A stretch of 64,000 nt of DNA from Biscogniauxia marginata (taxonomy: Eukaryota > Ascomycota > Sordariomycetes > Xylariales > Xylariaceae). Below, one piece after another: positions 24,213 to 35,767 of the stretch; the stretch's first letter is position 1, and every line of letters begins with the position of its first letter. Where the stretch lies: the NCBI GenBank assembly GCA_022695795.1, contig MU404072.1, positions 239,541 through 303,540 on the forward strand, read 5' to 3'. The notes below the pieces were generated by a model that saw nothing but the letters and a program-made list of their open reading frames with translations, was not told where the DNA came from and ran no database searches. The position numbers and the translations under genes are program-made.

Positions 24213-26095
24213 ATGAGCGATTCTTTCATGATGGACCAACCTCCCCCAGAGAAAGACCATACCAAAATCCTGGAGGATACACTGAATCAGAAACTGAGGA
24301 AGAACAAAGATCATGTTTCTTACCTGCCGCCTAACGAAATCCGAGAACTTCTAAACAAGGATATGATCACTAAGGCGTTTTGTGACGAATCAAGCGAGGT
24401 CATCAACTCCATATTGAAGCACCATGTCATCCTCCTTGCAGTTCTTACGATGATGTCAAAACCAAAGGACATCCTCCAGTTTAAGGATGACATCTCTGAT
24501 AAGGATTTGCCATTGGAACCTATACTTCAGAATACCCGGGTTTCAGCGTTTCTAAAGGACAAGGTCAAACTTAAACGCTTTGATGAATGGTCCCTCATTG
24601 AGAGGGATTCATTCCATTATTGGCAAAAACGATTTAACGTTCCCCTTCTAGATTTGGCGGATGGGTCTATTGCCCGACACTATGACTTCGACGAGTTGAC
24701 TACCCTCCCTTGGCTTGAGCCGGAAATGGGTTCGTCTACAGATTCACCATCACTACCCCAGGATTATTATGGTGGATTTGGCACGGTATCAATTATTGGC
24801 ATTGATCCGAAATGTCACAAATTTTACCCTGTTTTCAAAGAGGTGAGATGATATTCTTACAATAGGGGAGGAACTCAATACCGACAAGAGACTGACCTGT
24901 GATGATTATGGATAGCTCGAGCTCAAGACAGAGACTTTTGCCTTGAAAGTCTTGAATAAAAAAGATTTCGCGAATGACGAGAAACGATATCAACACGAGG
25001 TCGAGCAACTCAAGCGCTTTAATGGCAAGGCTAATCCTCATCTCGTGACTCTTTTGGCCTCGTACACATTCGGCCGGAATAATTATTCCTTTCTTTTCCC
25101 TTGCGCGGATTGCACTCTTGAAGATTTCTGGCGTAAGAACGAGCCCGAAAGAAATGCCGAGTCCATTAAATGGATCTCTAGTCAGCTCCTCGGTATTATA
25201 CGTGCTGTTGAGGTCATCCATGAGCCTAAGCACTTGCACGCGAGAGAAGATGAGAAGCGATACGGTCGTCATGGAGACATCAAGCCAGACAATATTCTCT
25301 GCTACGGTGTTAAGGGTAGTTCACATAAGAGGTTAGTAGTGACCGACCTGGGCTTGTCATCCATTCATCGTTACGATAGCCGGACATACAAGCCCGAAGA
25401 GGGGAAACGTATCCCTCCAAACTACCGCCCCCCTGAATGTGATGAAAAAATTGATAAAGGTGAAGTGTCGAGGAACTTTGACATTTGGACGCTTGGGTGC
25501 CTCTTCATGGAACAATTAGTTTGGTTACTCGGGGGGGATGGGTGGCTACAGGAGTTTCAACAAGATAGAACGACTCGGCATATCCTGGGATTTCGAGACA
25601 TCTTCTACAACATATGCGCCAAGGAGGATTACCAAGGCCAATTCCCAGAGAATGGCAAAGTTGTGTTTCAGTTGAAGCCGGAGGTCGTACGAGTAAGTAG
25701 TTTGTCCATCCCGCCTCAAAGTACGGAAATGACGCTAAAACCGCACCTAGTGGTTTGGTAAGATATACGATCATGAACAATGCTCCGAGTTCATTCATGA
25801 TGTTTGCAAAACCATCGAGAATGACATGCTTCTTGTAATCGATAGAAAGGACAACCGGCCCACGGATGGGACGGGGAACCGGACCCAAATAGATGAGTTG
25901 GCGAAGAAGTTTGAAGCATTTAGCACGCGATGCTTGAATGATGAAGAATACTGCTTGGAAAAGCACCAAAAGAAGGAGACCCCCCTGATGAAGCGGGGAG
26001 CTGAGTGGGAGCTTTCTAAAAAAGCTAGGGATCAGATTAGGGAAAATAAGACTCGTCTGCCGGTCATGATCCCAGTGAATCATGATCCTTGGTAG
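24213..26095 (+). CDS. Protein kinase-like protein, 579 aa (paralog 2)
   Basis: Three exons: 24213-24842, 24916-25692 and 25763-26095. Introns are phase 0 (73 and 70 bp; GTGAGA...TAG with a CTGAC branch, and GTAAGT...AAG), at the same two places in the protein as in the paralog at 19567-22393. The N-terminal ~180 residues are a helical region without a named domain. Kinase domain: GGFGTV at 187-192, beta-3 Lys221 in FALKVL, HGDIKPDN at 329-336, DLG at 354-356 in place of DFG, PPE at 382-384 in place of APE, then FDIWTLGC. Lys and both Asp are kept, so activity is possible but uncertain. The start is the first ATG after in-frame sequence lacking one. It lacks the long tail of paralog 1, ending 60-70 residues past the common region. 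Confidence 0.83.
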
Positions 26096-28381
26096 GAGGT
26101 ATGCATGGAGCATCCTATAACAATCAGAACACAAAGACGCGAAGAGATTGAAGGACTTTCTTATAGTGGTTTCTCTTAAAGTCTCATACTGGCCTGTTCT
26201 GGAGGTGTGTTGATAATGAATACTCTGCATACGATGTCCTTTAGTACGAGTTGTCTAATAATAACTCATAGAATTATATGAAATCATTATTGGTATAACT
26301 AGCTAAGTAGGTATATCAAAGTTGCTAAGATGATCACTCAGACCAGTGTGTGTATAAATTCTAACAATTTATAGAGAGACTAAGACGAAGTCGTGGATTC
26401 GGAATCTTAAGCGCAAGCCAGCTCTGTCTTTGTTGTATCGAACCATATTGTCACAGCTATGCCTCCCACACCCGTGGCTCTCTCGTTATAGTCGATATTG
26501 GATTGTGATAGGTTACAATACGGGTGAAAGGTCATCGAGGAGTGTTGGTTTTATTGATCTTATCGTTGGCTGTAGTGTTCGGCTGCTGCGACTTCCTGGA
26601 GCTGGGCATTCTCATCCTGTCCGTCGTAAGTTAGCAAAGATTTACCGAACTGCACATACAGGGGACATAACTGAGGCGAGAGACATACCTGGCTTAAGGG
26701 GCGTGGAATTGTACACTTCCAAAGTCCACGAGTCCACTGCAATTTGTTAACCAGCCTCTCTGCCTTGCCGCTTTGCCGGGCTCCCACGCACCGTAATCGC
26801 AGTGGCTTCACAACCGCTCAAGCTACAGAAGAATTCGAGCAAAGCCATCTCAGCCGAGTATGTTGCTCGAACGAAAATGACAGGCATACTAGTGCTAGGC
26901 AAGTCTGTCGAAGTGTTGATAGTGGAAAATCCGCTTATGATGGAGGGCGAAGCAAACCGGTCGCCGTAGGCTTCTCGACAGTCGGCTGAATGTAATGCCC
27001 TTGACCCAGGCATAATACAGCCTGAAGTACACAGTATTCAATGACTTACATGTTACGTTGGACGCAGCCGACAGCTAATATAATGCTGCCTACCAATCCT
27101 AGGCATGGAGCTAATTGCGACTGAGACCTTGTGGTCGGGCTAGCTATGCGATCTTATGATATTTGGACTGCAGGAATCCGAAGAAGTGTGACAACCGGGC
27201 AAGCCACGCAGCTCCAGTTCATAATGAATTCCTGGTGATAATTGATAGGTCATGCTGGCGATGCAGGAGTGGCTGCTGCTTGACCCCTTTAAAGCCTGCC
27301 ACCAGCTGCGGGATGGCCATTTGGGATTACGAAAAGGCGACACGGCATTCATTAACAGGGCCGATACATGGCTCATTACAAGGCAGACTGCGGCCCAATT
27401 GATTCGTACATGGCACGACAGGTAGGTAAGTTGTACCTAGCTATCTACCACATACATACTAAGCCATCAGTCAGCTAGAAGGGTCAGCAACCGATACTAT
27501 AGCGGGTGGATAATTATCGTCGGATTTTAATTTTTACCCCTCGTAACCACCATAATCACCATATTACTTATTTATAATAACCTTAATAATTTAAACTTTT
27601 ATTATTTCATTTTAAATTTTAATAAATATAAAAACTTTTTATAATATAATTTTTAATAATAATAAAAGTTAAATTAATTATTTAAAAATATAGTTATATA
27701 TTAAAAAAACGTATATATAATAAAAATTAATTTTTATATTTATAATATAAAAATAATTTAATTTAAAACTTATAACGTTATAAAATATAATAATACTTAA
27801 ATTAAATAAGTTTTTAAATTAATAACTTCGTTTTTTTAAAGGGGTTTAAAACCTGCGAAGATAAATATAATTTATTAGAGCGATGATATTTGTTTATTAA
27901 ATATACATACAACGATATATTTACGTTATATATGGCCCGCTATCCGGCGCCAAGAAATGGACAGCGGTTAATAGAAGTAGGACGAAGGTCTTGCAACACG
28001 GGTATCCACGTACACTTTCCACTTGGTACATGTAGTCGTAATGCCCCTGCTTTCTCATTTGCTCTTAAACGACATTGACTGTACGACACATACGTACATG
28101 ATATACACAGATAACGTCACCGTTTGCAGGGCTTAGATGATATTCTTACTGGGTCAGCCTACCGGGAATTTCCACTGTCCTATCTAGCCTAAGAGAATAT
28201 CCTAATATGCCCACAGTGGGGAGCAAATATCTACCAATATTGAACCTAAAATATTGAAATCATCATAGTCCTACAAGCTGAAGCCACCGAACTTCTCGGC
28301 TCTGTAATCAAGATTGCAATCTGACGAACAACCTTATTCTCGATACCAACTTGCCTGCAAGATCTGCAGGCTATCAGGAGA
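26096..28381. other. Intergenic, no supported gene
   Basis: Normal-GC except for an AT-rich patch at 27540-27880. Frames of 80-106 codons at 26430-26750, 26744-26989 and 27163-27402 overlap on both strands and show no domain; I regard them as chance. Confidence 0.5.
27540..27880. repeat. Small AT-rich, RIP-like island
   Basis: About 340 bp of almost pure A/T with sharp edges inside normal-GC DNA, resembling the composition of the RIP-mutated repeats. No LTR or TIR ends were recognised. It may be a short repeat fragment hit by RIP. Confidence 0.5.
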
Positions 28382-30328
28382 ATGGACTGGAGTCTGGATC
28401 TTGTAGGATTGAACGAGGAAGATCTGGGTAGAGTCTACAAGTACGCACCCAAGAAAACAACAGTCATCAGGATGCTAAATGGAGACAAGATAAGTCATGA
28501 AAGATACGCTACTTAATAGTTGAAGTAATATTGAGATATTTGTACAGGCCAAAACTAATGATACTTGACGACGACGAATGGGAAGGGAACCTCCAGGAGG
28601 TACTGATACCCAAAATTACTATCCAGCAAAGGGGTTTGCTAATTCTCTGACTGAAGATCGCACCATCTCCTGATACTTCAGAATCCGGTTTAGTAATGAT
28701 GTACTAGTTACCACCCGCAATCGGACTACGCTCAGAGTGTTAATGAAGCAAATAGCATAGCCGAACGAACTCGACAAAATGAAATCCTATGTAATGAGAA
28801 GACCTATCCTGACAAATGGCTGAAACAGGCTGATAGAAATATGCCGTTTACTTGGGCTTGCACAGAAAAGTCATTAGACTCGAAGACCGCGACGGAACAG
28901 AGCACCATATGTTCTATCAAATCGTCGATAAAAGGCCAGCGGGATACCCGAGTATTACCGTTCTCGAGAGGCACTTTCGAAACGATAACGAAAGGGTTTT
29001 GGACGCACAACTCGATAAGCCGTGTAATCAATCGGGCAGATATGCCTATATTTTCAGTCGCCGAGGTAAAAATGACCGACCCTAGAGGTGGTAGCCACAG
29101 TGTATATGGTATGTATACCTCTTAAAGTCTTGCTAGCGTTATGCTGACTTAATCTACAATAGTTTACAACTACAAAACGACAAATGCGTGGGATATGGAC
29201 CTTGCCTTTACCGCCACGTTTTTCCCACAAAGCGGGCTTACTTATGCCATTTTGTTTGGTTGTCCAAGTTCTGTGAAGGATGACATAGTTAGGAGACTAA
29301 ACAACATGATGGAAGAGGTGGCTCATCCTCTGGTTGTGCCCAGTATGTTGGCGGAAATTGAAAGGAGTAGGCACGTCGACAAGGTATCCGAGACGATTGC
29401 CGAATTGGAGACGAGAATAAGCGAATTGGATCTATCACCTAGTCAGAGTGGAATGGCCAATCCTGATGCAGAAAGGAGGAACCAGTTGAAAAGAGAAGCC
29501 TGGCTGGATACTGGCTATCTTAGAAACCAGTTGATCACTTGGACTAAACAATTGGTGAAGATGGCCCAACACGCGGACGAACTGAGGGACATGGTGTTTA
29601 CACACCGGTACTTAACTATGCTCCTATGGGTATACCCACGAGACTTTCACTGATGTATGCCCTGTACAGATTCCAGCCTACACAAGGTTTCCCTGCCTAT
29701 GCAGAGACAATAGGCAATGCCCAATTTACGGGTAAAGGTCCACAGACGGTTAAGAAACACGAGAGTGTTAGAGCTCATGTACGGAGGACCGGTTATAAGA
29801 TTAGAAATAGGATCCAAGATATGATTGAAGAGTACGATGAAAAGATCCGGGACTGTACAATGAGGATAGAGGGGATGGCCATGGCAACTCAATGGGTGAG
29901 TACGCATATAAGGGAGAGACAGAGAGTGGGGATAGGCTAACGTACCAAAAAGGCACAAGGAGAAACGAACGTCGAGATCGCATTAGCAACAAGTCGAGAT
30001 TCTCGCCACATGCGGTCTATTGCTATCTTATCCATGATATTCCTCCCTGGAACAGCCATCGCGGTAAGCTGAAGTCACAATGAACATCTCGTATCGTCCC
30101 ATAGAACGAGAAGAATAAGAAGAAGAAGCAGCTCTAACTCTTGGTTTGCGAGTATAGAGCCTTTTCTCAACAACACTTTTCGAATGGAATAGTCCAGAGG
30201 GTGGAGTTGTGGTATCTAGATATCTCTGGATTTATTTCGCCGTTACCGCTTGCTTTACCCTGCTGACCGTCGGATCCTGGTACTACTTCTCACTCTATCG
30301 CCCGTCGAAGAATCGCGAGCTAGTCTAG
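28382..30328 (+). pseudogene. Fungal CorA-like two-TM membrane protein gene, N-terminal half frameshifted
   Basis: C-terminal half intact. Exons end 29108, then 29163-29607, 29670-29895, 29953-30063, 30158-30328. Introns are 54, 62, 57 and 94 bp, three with CTAAC/CTGAC-type branch sites. It encodes NAWDMDLAFTATFFPQS, coiled segments (EIERSRHVDKVSETIAELETR; YDEKIRDCTMRIEGMA), then two membrane helices around IAILSMIFLPGTAIA and LWIYFAVTACFTLLTVG, ending NRELV. This matches fungal CorA-like/Mg2+-transporter-like proteins of unknown substrate. The N-terminal half is recognisable but broken: the intron-1 donor reads ATAAGT (28486), a frameshift lies near 28625, a TGA near 28671, and frameshifts near 28724, 28870 and 29085. 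Sequencing errors could explain some, but five lesions in 600 bp point to decay. Confidence 0.75.
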
Positions 30329-31638
30329 GCATATCGTTTTTGTCTTTCTCATACTACGACGCGCAGAGAAGCTAATTGTACAGCTCCACCGAACTATATT
30401 TTGTATATCTTGGACAGGCCCCCCGTTTCTTACCCCACCACTCCACTCACTTAACTTGAGCCCACAGGGTGTTTATGGCCACCACGCTCCTTTATTTTCC
30501 ATAGTCAATGTCAAAATAAGGCTGAATATGCAGAACATGATGAGGGAGGGAAACCATTATATGTGAAAGCTGGGCTTCTTGCATATTATTTCTTCTACAA
30601 CGAATTAGAGAGCACGGCAAACTGCTTTGTCGTTGGAGACATCTGTCGTTACTATATCATATGTAAACCGGATACGTGTATACCTAAAGCACGTCTCTCG
30701 TTATGACATTGCTAAGACAGAAAAAGAAGAGAAAAGAAAACGGTTACTCGTCATTATTTATTCGTAGTTTCTTACATAAACCGTTTAGACCTAAGTATAC
30801 TCTCCTTATACCAGACTCAAGGAGTCATATGATAATTATGGGCGACTATCACATCTAGGAGTAACGACTAAAATACACGAGTAAATGGAAACAAATGGTA
30901 CTAGTTACCAGATGGGCAAATATCAACACTAGTGGTGATAGTATCTCGAGTGACAAGCTGTTACGATGCGTTACCTCAAGGAAAAGGGGGGAAGGAAGGG
31001 GGGATGAGGGTAATACCTAGTTATTGCACGGATAACCACCTAACCTAGAATTCACAGTATATTTTAAGAGGTGGGTTTACACATAACAGACCCCCTTGTC
31101 TTCCGATCAACGCCGTACCCGTAGTTCTCCTCACCAATTCCACCCGAGTGCGAATAATGACCTCCGCTGGGAAACTATTGATAAGAGCTGAGTTTCATCA
31201 ACAAATAAATGGAATATATAAGTAAAACGAAAGATAAATAATACAAAACCTTTTATTAAAAAGATTAAAAGAGGGGTATGTAATATAATTATAAAAAAGT
31301 CGTTGGTCGCGATATATTCTAGACTATATACATGTGCCTTATGTACTATTAACCATCACAACCGGCCCCCTAGGTAGGTAAATATGTTCGTGTTTCGAAC
31401 GAAATGTAATCGACGCCCTCATAAAATAAATACCCTTATTAATGCGGCTAACCTGACATCCAACAATAATCCGCTCTCCCCATCATAAAATAACAACCCC
31501 TATCATCATCATCATCACCTAAAACCGTAAAACGCCTTCTTAATGCAGTCCAGACCTTCGGAGCTTGTCTAACACTTGGTCAAAGACCACTCGTCCCTCT
31601 TCCTGCTCCCATAAGGAAGGTTTCATGCCCCCAGCCAC
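30329..31638. other. Intergenic, no supported gene
   Basis: Between the CorA-like pseudogene and the 3' end of CHS7. 31200-31330 is locally AT-rich. No open frame with a recognisable domain. Confidence 0.5.
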
Positions 31639-32770
31639 CTAGTAGTGAGACATTCGTTTTCCGGAAGGAGAGTAGTCGTAGGAATTCGTACGGCCATATG
31701 GGTCGTCGGCATAGACAGTGGCTCGTCGCTCGTCCTCGGGGAGAAGTTCCTTGACTTCCCAATTGTTCATCCGTGTACCGACTGAGAACTCGAGGTCTTC
31801 CTTGGTAATAGAATCCCAGTACTACAGAAGGTGATTAGCAGAAATTCCAACATAGAAGGAGATTGATCAAAACATACCTTGTAAACCATCATGACGGCAA
31901 GCAAGTTACAGGTCGTTGCGAATAGTAGACCATCGACGTAGTGGCTTGTGTGCGTGCAAATGGTTGAGCTGAAGGCGTAAAGAATGACTTGGCCGATGAC
32001 GAAAAAGAAAACACCGAAGGCGATGTCTCCCAACGGCCAGCGGTCTTCCAGTGTGCGCACGACCAGAAGTATTTGCAATGCGACGTAGATGACAACCTGG
32101 ACGCCGTTCAGGAGGTAGAGCACGGCGAATAGTCCCACGGTGTTGGTTGGTCCCATTCCGGCCCAAGACATAAAGGTTGCTAGCGAGACAAGGAACGAGA
32201 TAGCAAAGGCGGCGAGCGAGCAAAGCCGAAGCATCCACACCGACAATGGCGTGCCATCTTCGTAAAGTTGGAAGCCCACAAAGCCATTGATGAGTAGACA
32301 GGTGACGAGGGCAGACGTGAGACCGGACTGTATGGCGACGAAGTAGGGGTATGGATCAGAACCGGGAGGAACAACGCCAGCGTCGACGCACAGGGATATG
32401 AAGGATAGGAGCATGTAAGTGTAGAAGAAGGCGAGGATTTCCTTCCGACCTGTAAACAGATACATGCATTAGCAATGTCGCCCTCTGCCTCCGTGCCGGC
32501 AGGATGGGATTGATAGCCAAGAGACGTACCGACAGCAGTGAACTTTCCCCGAATGTGCAGAATCATAACGACGGTCATGCCGAGGGCAATGATGTGCATG
32601 AAACTCGAAGCGCCCTGGAATATGATGGTGTTGGCCAACTCGATATTGCGCGCGAAGCAGTCCGTCTCGATGCCGACGCCGCTGGACAGGGAGGTGATGG
32701 GGCCGACGGAGGCACACAACGGCAGCGGCGCCGTGTGGCAGATGTCTGTGAAATCGCCAAATCCCCCCAT
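31639..32770 (-). CDS. CHS7: Chitin synthase export chaperone, 331 aa
   Basis: Endoplasmic-reticulum multi-pass membrane protein that lets chitin synthase III (Chs3 class) leave the ER; needed for cell-wall chitin synthesis. Three exons on the minus strand: 32770-32530, 32449-31878, 31821-31639, with introns of 80 bp (phase 1) and 56 bp (phase 0). The protein begins [19 protein letters not shown] and runs through family landmarks [62 protein letters not shown] and [10 protein letters not shown]. It ends in a soluble tail [20 protein letters not shown]...SGKRMSHY. About seven hydrophobic helices. Length is normal for the family and no lesion is seen: an intact, probably essential-type gene next to the RIP compartment. 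Confidence 0.96.
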
Positions 32771-33564
32771 TCTCGTCGTCTCGTCTCGTCTCGCGAACGA
32801 TAGGCGAGGGCGACGTCTACTTTTAGGGCTACGTTCGAGACGCCGATGGATCTAGGACGGGATGGTAGGTAGGTAGGTAGGTAGGTAGGTAGGTAGGTAG
32901 GTAGGTAGGTAGATATTTAGTCTATAGAGCGATTGTGTCGTTCGAACCAGTTCCCGATGACGATGATGCTGGGCGACAGGAGTTGTCGCGGTTGAAAGAG
33001 GAAGCGAAGGTAATACGAAGTGGCAGTAATTCGTGGAAGAATATAGGTATGTTATTAGGATTAGTACAAACTGGAACGAATGACACTATCAACCCCCTAG
33101 TGTTTTACTATGGCATCACCAAATATGTGTGGCAGGCTGCCTTTATGGGTGGGCTGGGGAGGGGGGACGGTCCGCCGAATGGAGATGGCTGGATGGTGAG
33201 ACGGGGTTGACAGGATGATGGAGTGGAAAAAGTTGGCGATGTGATCGCTCCGGTTGCCATGGAAAAAAAAGGAGCGAGCGGCTGCACGCAACCTTACTGG
33301 AAGCGCCGGTACGTACCTACACTAGTGTAAAGGCCCAGCCCCTGCAAGTTTAGAAAATTCAAACGTGGTCTGTGCTACTTTCTTTGGTTCCGCCCCTAGT
33401 TCATGGCACCAATACCCCACAACACTTTTCCTTCTTCGTGCAAAGTGCGATCTTCGCCCCTCAATTGATTAAACTCGACACTAGCTTGACTCGGTCAAAT
33501 AAAGTATCGCGACAAGTGAGATTGCTTAGTTAGTACTACTATCTATGTACCTACGGTTATATGT
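32771..33564. promoter_or_regulatory. CHS7 upstream region and gene-free spacer
   Basis: Upstream of CHS7 on the minus strand. It contains a TCTCG-type short repeat at 32775-32800 and the GGTA microsatellite. An open frame at 32935-33210 lacks an ATG start and a domain. No other gene seen. Confidence 0.45.
32864..32912. repeat. (GGTA)12 microsatellite
   Basis: Twelve perfect GGTA units plus one base, about 95 bp upstream of the CHS7 start codon (CHS7 is on the minus strand), so probably within its promoter or 5' leader. Confidence 0.95.
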
Positions 33565-33850
33565 CCTCTATAGGGGTGGTCAATGCACCCAGGGTTTAAA
33601 TGCAATTTTTCAGTAGCTACACCAGATTCTCTAGATCATTAGAATTATAACTACGTTTATTTCCTTTTAGTTTACTTTATCCATTACATTATATAGTAAG
33701 AGCTACAAGATTCGAACCTACGCGGTTTCTCATTGCGGCACACAAATATATTCATTGCGGTACACACTTATTTAACACACTCGTTTGATTTATTACGCAT
33801 ATCTTGGCATCTCTATATATGTCGACTAAATACGAAGATTTGCAATTAAG
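33565..33850. repeat. Short interspersed repeat, less mutated copy, with B-box-like motif
   Basis: Contains GGTTTAAATGCAATTTTTCAG (in part), TATATGTCGACTAAATACGAAG and other stretches found again, RIP-mutated, at 34905-35279. On the minus strand GGTTCGAATC (33708-33717) is a good tRNA B-box/T-loop motif. No full cloverleaf could be folded by eye, so a tRNA-derived SINE-like repeat is more likely than a tRNA gene. Confidence 0.6.
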
Positions 33851-34262
33851 AAATTCCTATAAATTCACATATTATTTTACAAATTCCGGAAATGCCTTAA
33901 AATTTTTAAAAATTCTCGGTTAATCTCGAAGATTTTATTATTTCGTTTTGTCTCATCTCGTCTTAAATCTTACTAAAAAACCGAGTTTATATATAATATT
34001 ATTAAATTTAAAATGTTTTTTAAATAATAAAAATAAAAATATAAAAGTCGAGATAAATAAGATATAAATATTAATAAGTTTTCATTTTATATAGTTTTAT
34101 ATAAATTTAGTTTAAATTTATTATAAAAGTTTAAAAATTTAAAAAGTTATAATAAGATTTCGAGAAATAAAAACGGATTTATTATAAAATTTTTATAAGT
34201 ATTATAATAAACGTTTATAACGAGTTATTTAAAGAGTTTAACTATATATAAAAGTAGTTAAT
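33851..34262. other. AT-rich RIP-like DNA, no gene
   Basis: Composition drops to nearly pure A/T from about 33,900, marking the right border of the gene island. No ends or frames recognised. Confidence 0.5.
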
Positions 34263-34510
34263 TATAACGAACCTCCTTATATATTCCTAGTTAATTAACT
34301 TTATAAGTAAATATATATTAGGTTTTCTTAATTTAAGAAATTTATAATGTTTTATTTATTAAAAAGATTTTAAGGTATTTTTATTATAATATTAAAAAGT
34401 AATTATAATCTTAAATTAATAGCTAAAAAACAAAAATAAATAACTAAATATAAAAGAAATTTAAATTTATTTAAATTTATTTCTTTTTTTTATATTTTAT
34501 ATTTTAATAT
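34263..34510 (-). repeat. Heavily RIP-mutated solo LTR of the chromovirus family
   Basis: Begins TATAACGAACCTCC (family TGTGACGAACCTCC with two G-to-A changes) and follows the shared LTR half, including the CTAGTTAATTAAC counterpart of CTAGTCAGCTGAC. The right end is not clear. No internal sequence is attached. Confidence 0.75.
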
Positions 34511-34904
34511 ATTAAATACTATTAAATTTGATGGTTAAATGACGAAGGCATGTGGATCCCGTCCACACGCGGAATAAGCTACATGGCCTAAGTATAAATA
34601 GGCTGCCTGTTCCCCAGCCTACTTATGTAGATACTTCCCTCCTTAGACATCAATATTACACCAGTCTCACCCCTATCTTTCATATTGTCTATTGTTATTT
34701 GTTTTTACTTACGTACGTACTTACCAACAAAATTTCTTTATCCTTAAAAATTTAATATATTAGATTTCTATGGATTCTTAAATTAACGGGAATTTATACC
34801 ACGTAACGTTATATTGCCCCTTTAATTCGAGCTATTCGTTTTTTACATTCTTAGTCCGTGCTTTATACCCTTGTTAAAAACCTCTTTAATACTATTAATT
34901 CGTA
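34511..34904. other. Non-RIP insert with TATA-like motif, then AT-rich DNA
   Basis: 34530-34740 is of normal composition between RIP-mutated blocks. It contains TATAAATAGG about 60 bp before a pyrimidine-rich CACC-type stretch, reminiscent of the promoter part of an LTR of another family. No ends or open frame of note beyond a 67-codon frame without a domain. Confidence 0.3.
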
Positions 34905-35279
34905 ACATTAATACATTTAAGGTTTAAATGTAATTTTTTAGTAATTATATTAAATTCTTTAAATTATTAGAATTATAATTATGTTTATTTATTTTTATTT
35001 TTATTTATTTATTATATTATATATATAAAGGTGGTTAATATATTTAAGGTTTAAATGTAAATTTTTAATAATTATATTAGATTTTTTAAACCATTAAAAT
35101 TATAATTATAATTATTTTTTTTGGTTTTCTTTATTTATTACATTATATAGTGAAAGTTTATAACCTTTGTTTTTAAATCTTTAGTTTCTTTATTACGAAA
35201 TATACACTCGTTTAACACACTTGTTTAATTTATTACGGCATACCTTGGCATCTTTATATATGTCGATTAAATACGAAGA
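34905..35279. repeat. Short interspersed repeat, two RIP-mutated partial copies
   Basis: Two tandem-like copies of the ~120-bp unit (starting near 34915 and 35040: GGTTTAAATGTAA...), then the terminal part with CTTGGCATCTTTATATATG as at 33800-33850. It is interrupted by the LTR starting at 35280. Confidence 0.65.
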
Positions 35280-35665
35280 TGTGACGAACCTCCCTGTGTG
35301 TTCCTAGTCAGCTGACTTCACAGGTGAGTACGTACTGGGTTTTCTTGTTTTAAAGGTAATAGTGGGTTAAGGCTGGTTTAAGAGATTCACTTTGTCTTGT
35401 TCGTTAAAGAGATTTTAAGGTACTTTTATTATAATATTAAGAAGTAATTATAGTTTTAGATTAATAGCTAAAAAATGAATAACTATATATATAAGAAACC
35501 TTGATTTATTTATACCTGTTTTTCTTTCTTTATTATTAAGTGAATTATTAATTTATTAATTTATTAAATCTTTAAACGGCGTTTTTTTTTAATTAAGCGC
35601 TTAATGGCGCTTTTCTAGTTACGTAATTCACACGTAATATATAAAAGAAAAAGAGGTTTATAATA
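35280..35665 (-). repeat. LTR of element K (3' LTR)
   Basis: TGTGACGAACC...ATAATA (CA end mutated to TA). The first ~75 bp is free of RIP changes and the rest is heavily mutated. The U3 half differs from types A-D. Left flank is GAAGA. Confidence 0.85.
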
Positions 35666-35767
35666 TTATTTTTCCCTTTCGAGAATCTTTATTCTTAAAA
35701 ATAAAAAAGATTATAATTAAAGTTTTTTTTTCCTTATTAATAAGTTTCTTTTTATTTCCTTTTTATT

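Noticed and set aside
25505..26230. 241-codon minus-strand frame
   Set aside because: It covers the third intron-exon part of kinase paralog 2 on the other strand; no domain and it crosses a well-supported gene.
32935..33210. 91-codon frame upstream of CHS7
   Set aside because: No ATG at its start, no domain, and a low-complexity Gly-rich end; probably promoter sequence.
33690..33760. Possible tRNA gene on the minus strand (GGTTCGAATC)
   Set aside because: Only the B-box side fits; the T stem is weak, and no D arm, anticodon arm or acceptor pairing could be built. Kept only as a SINE-like hint.
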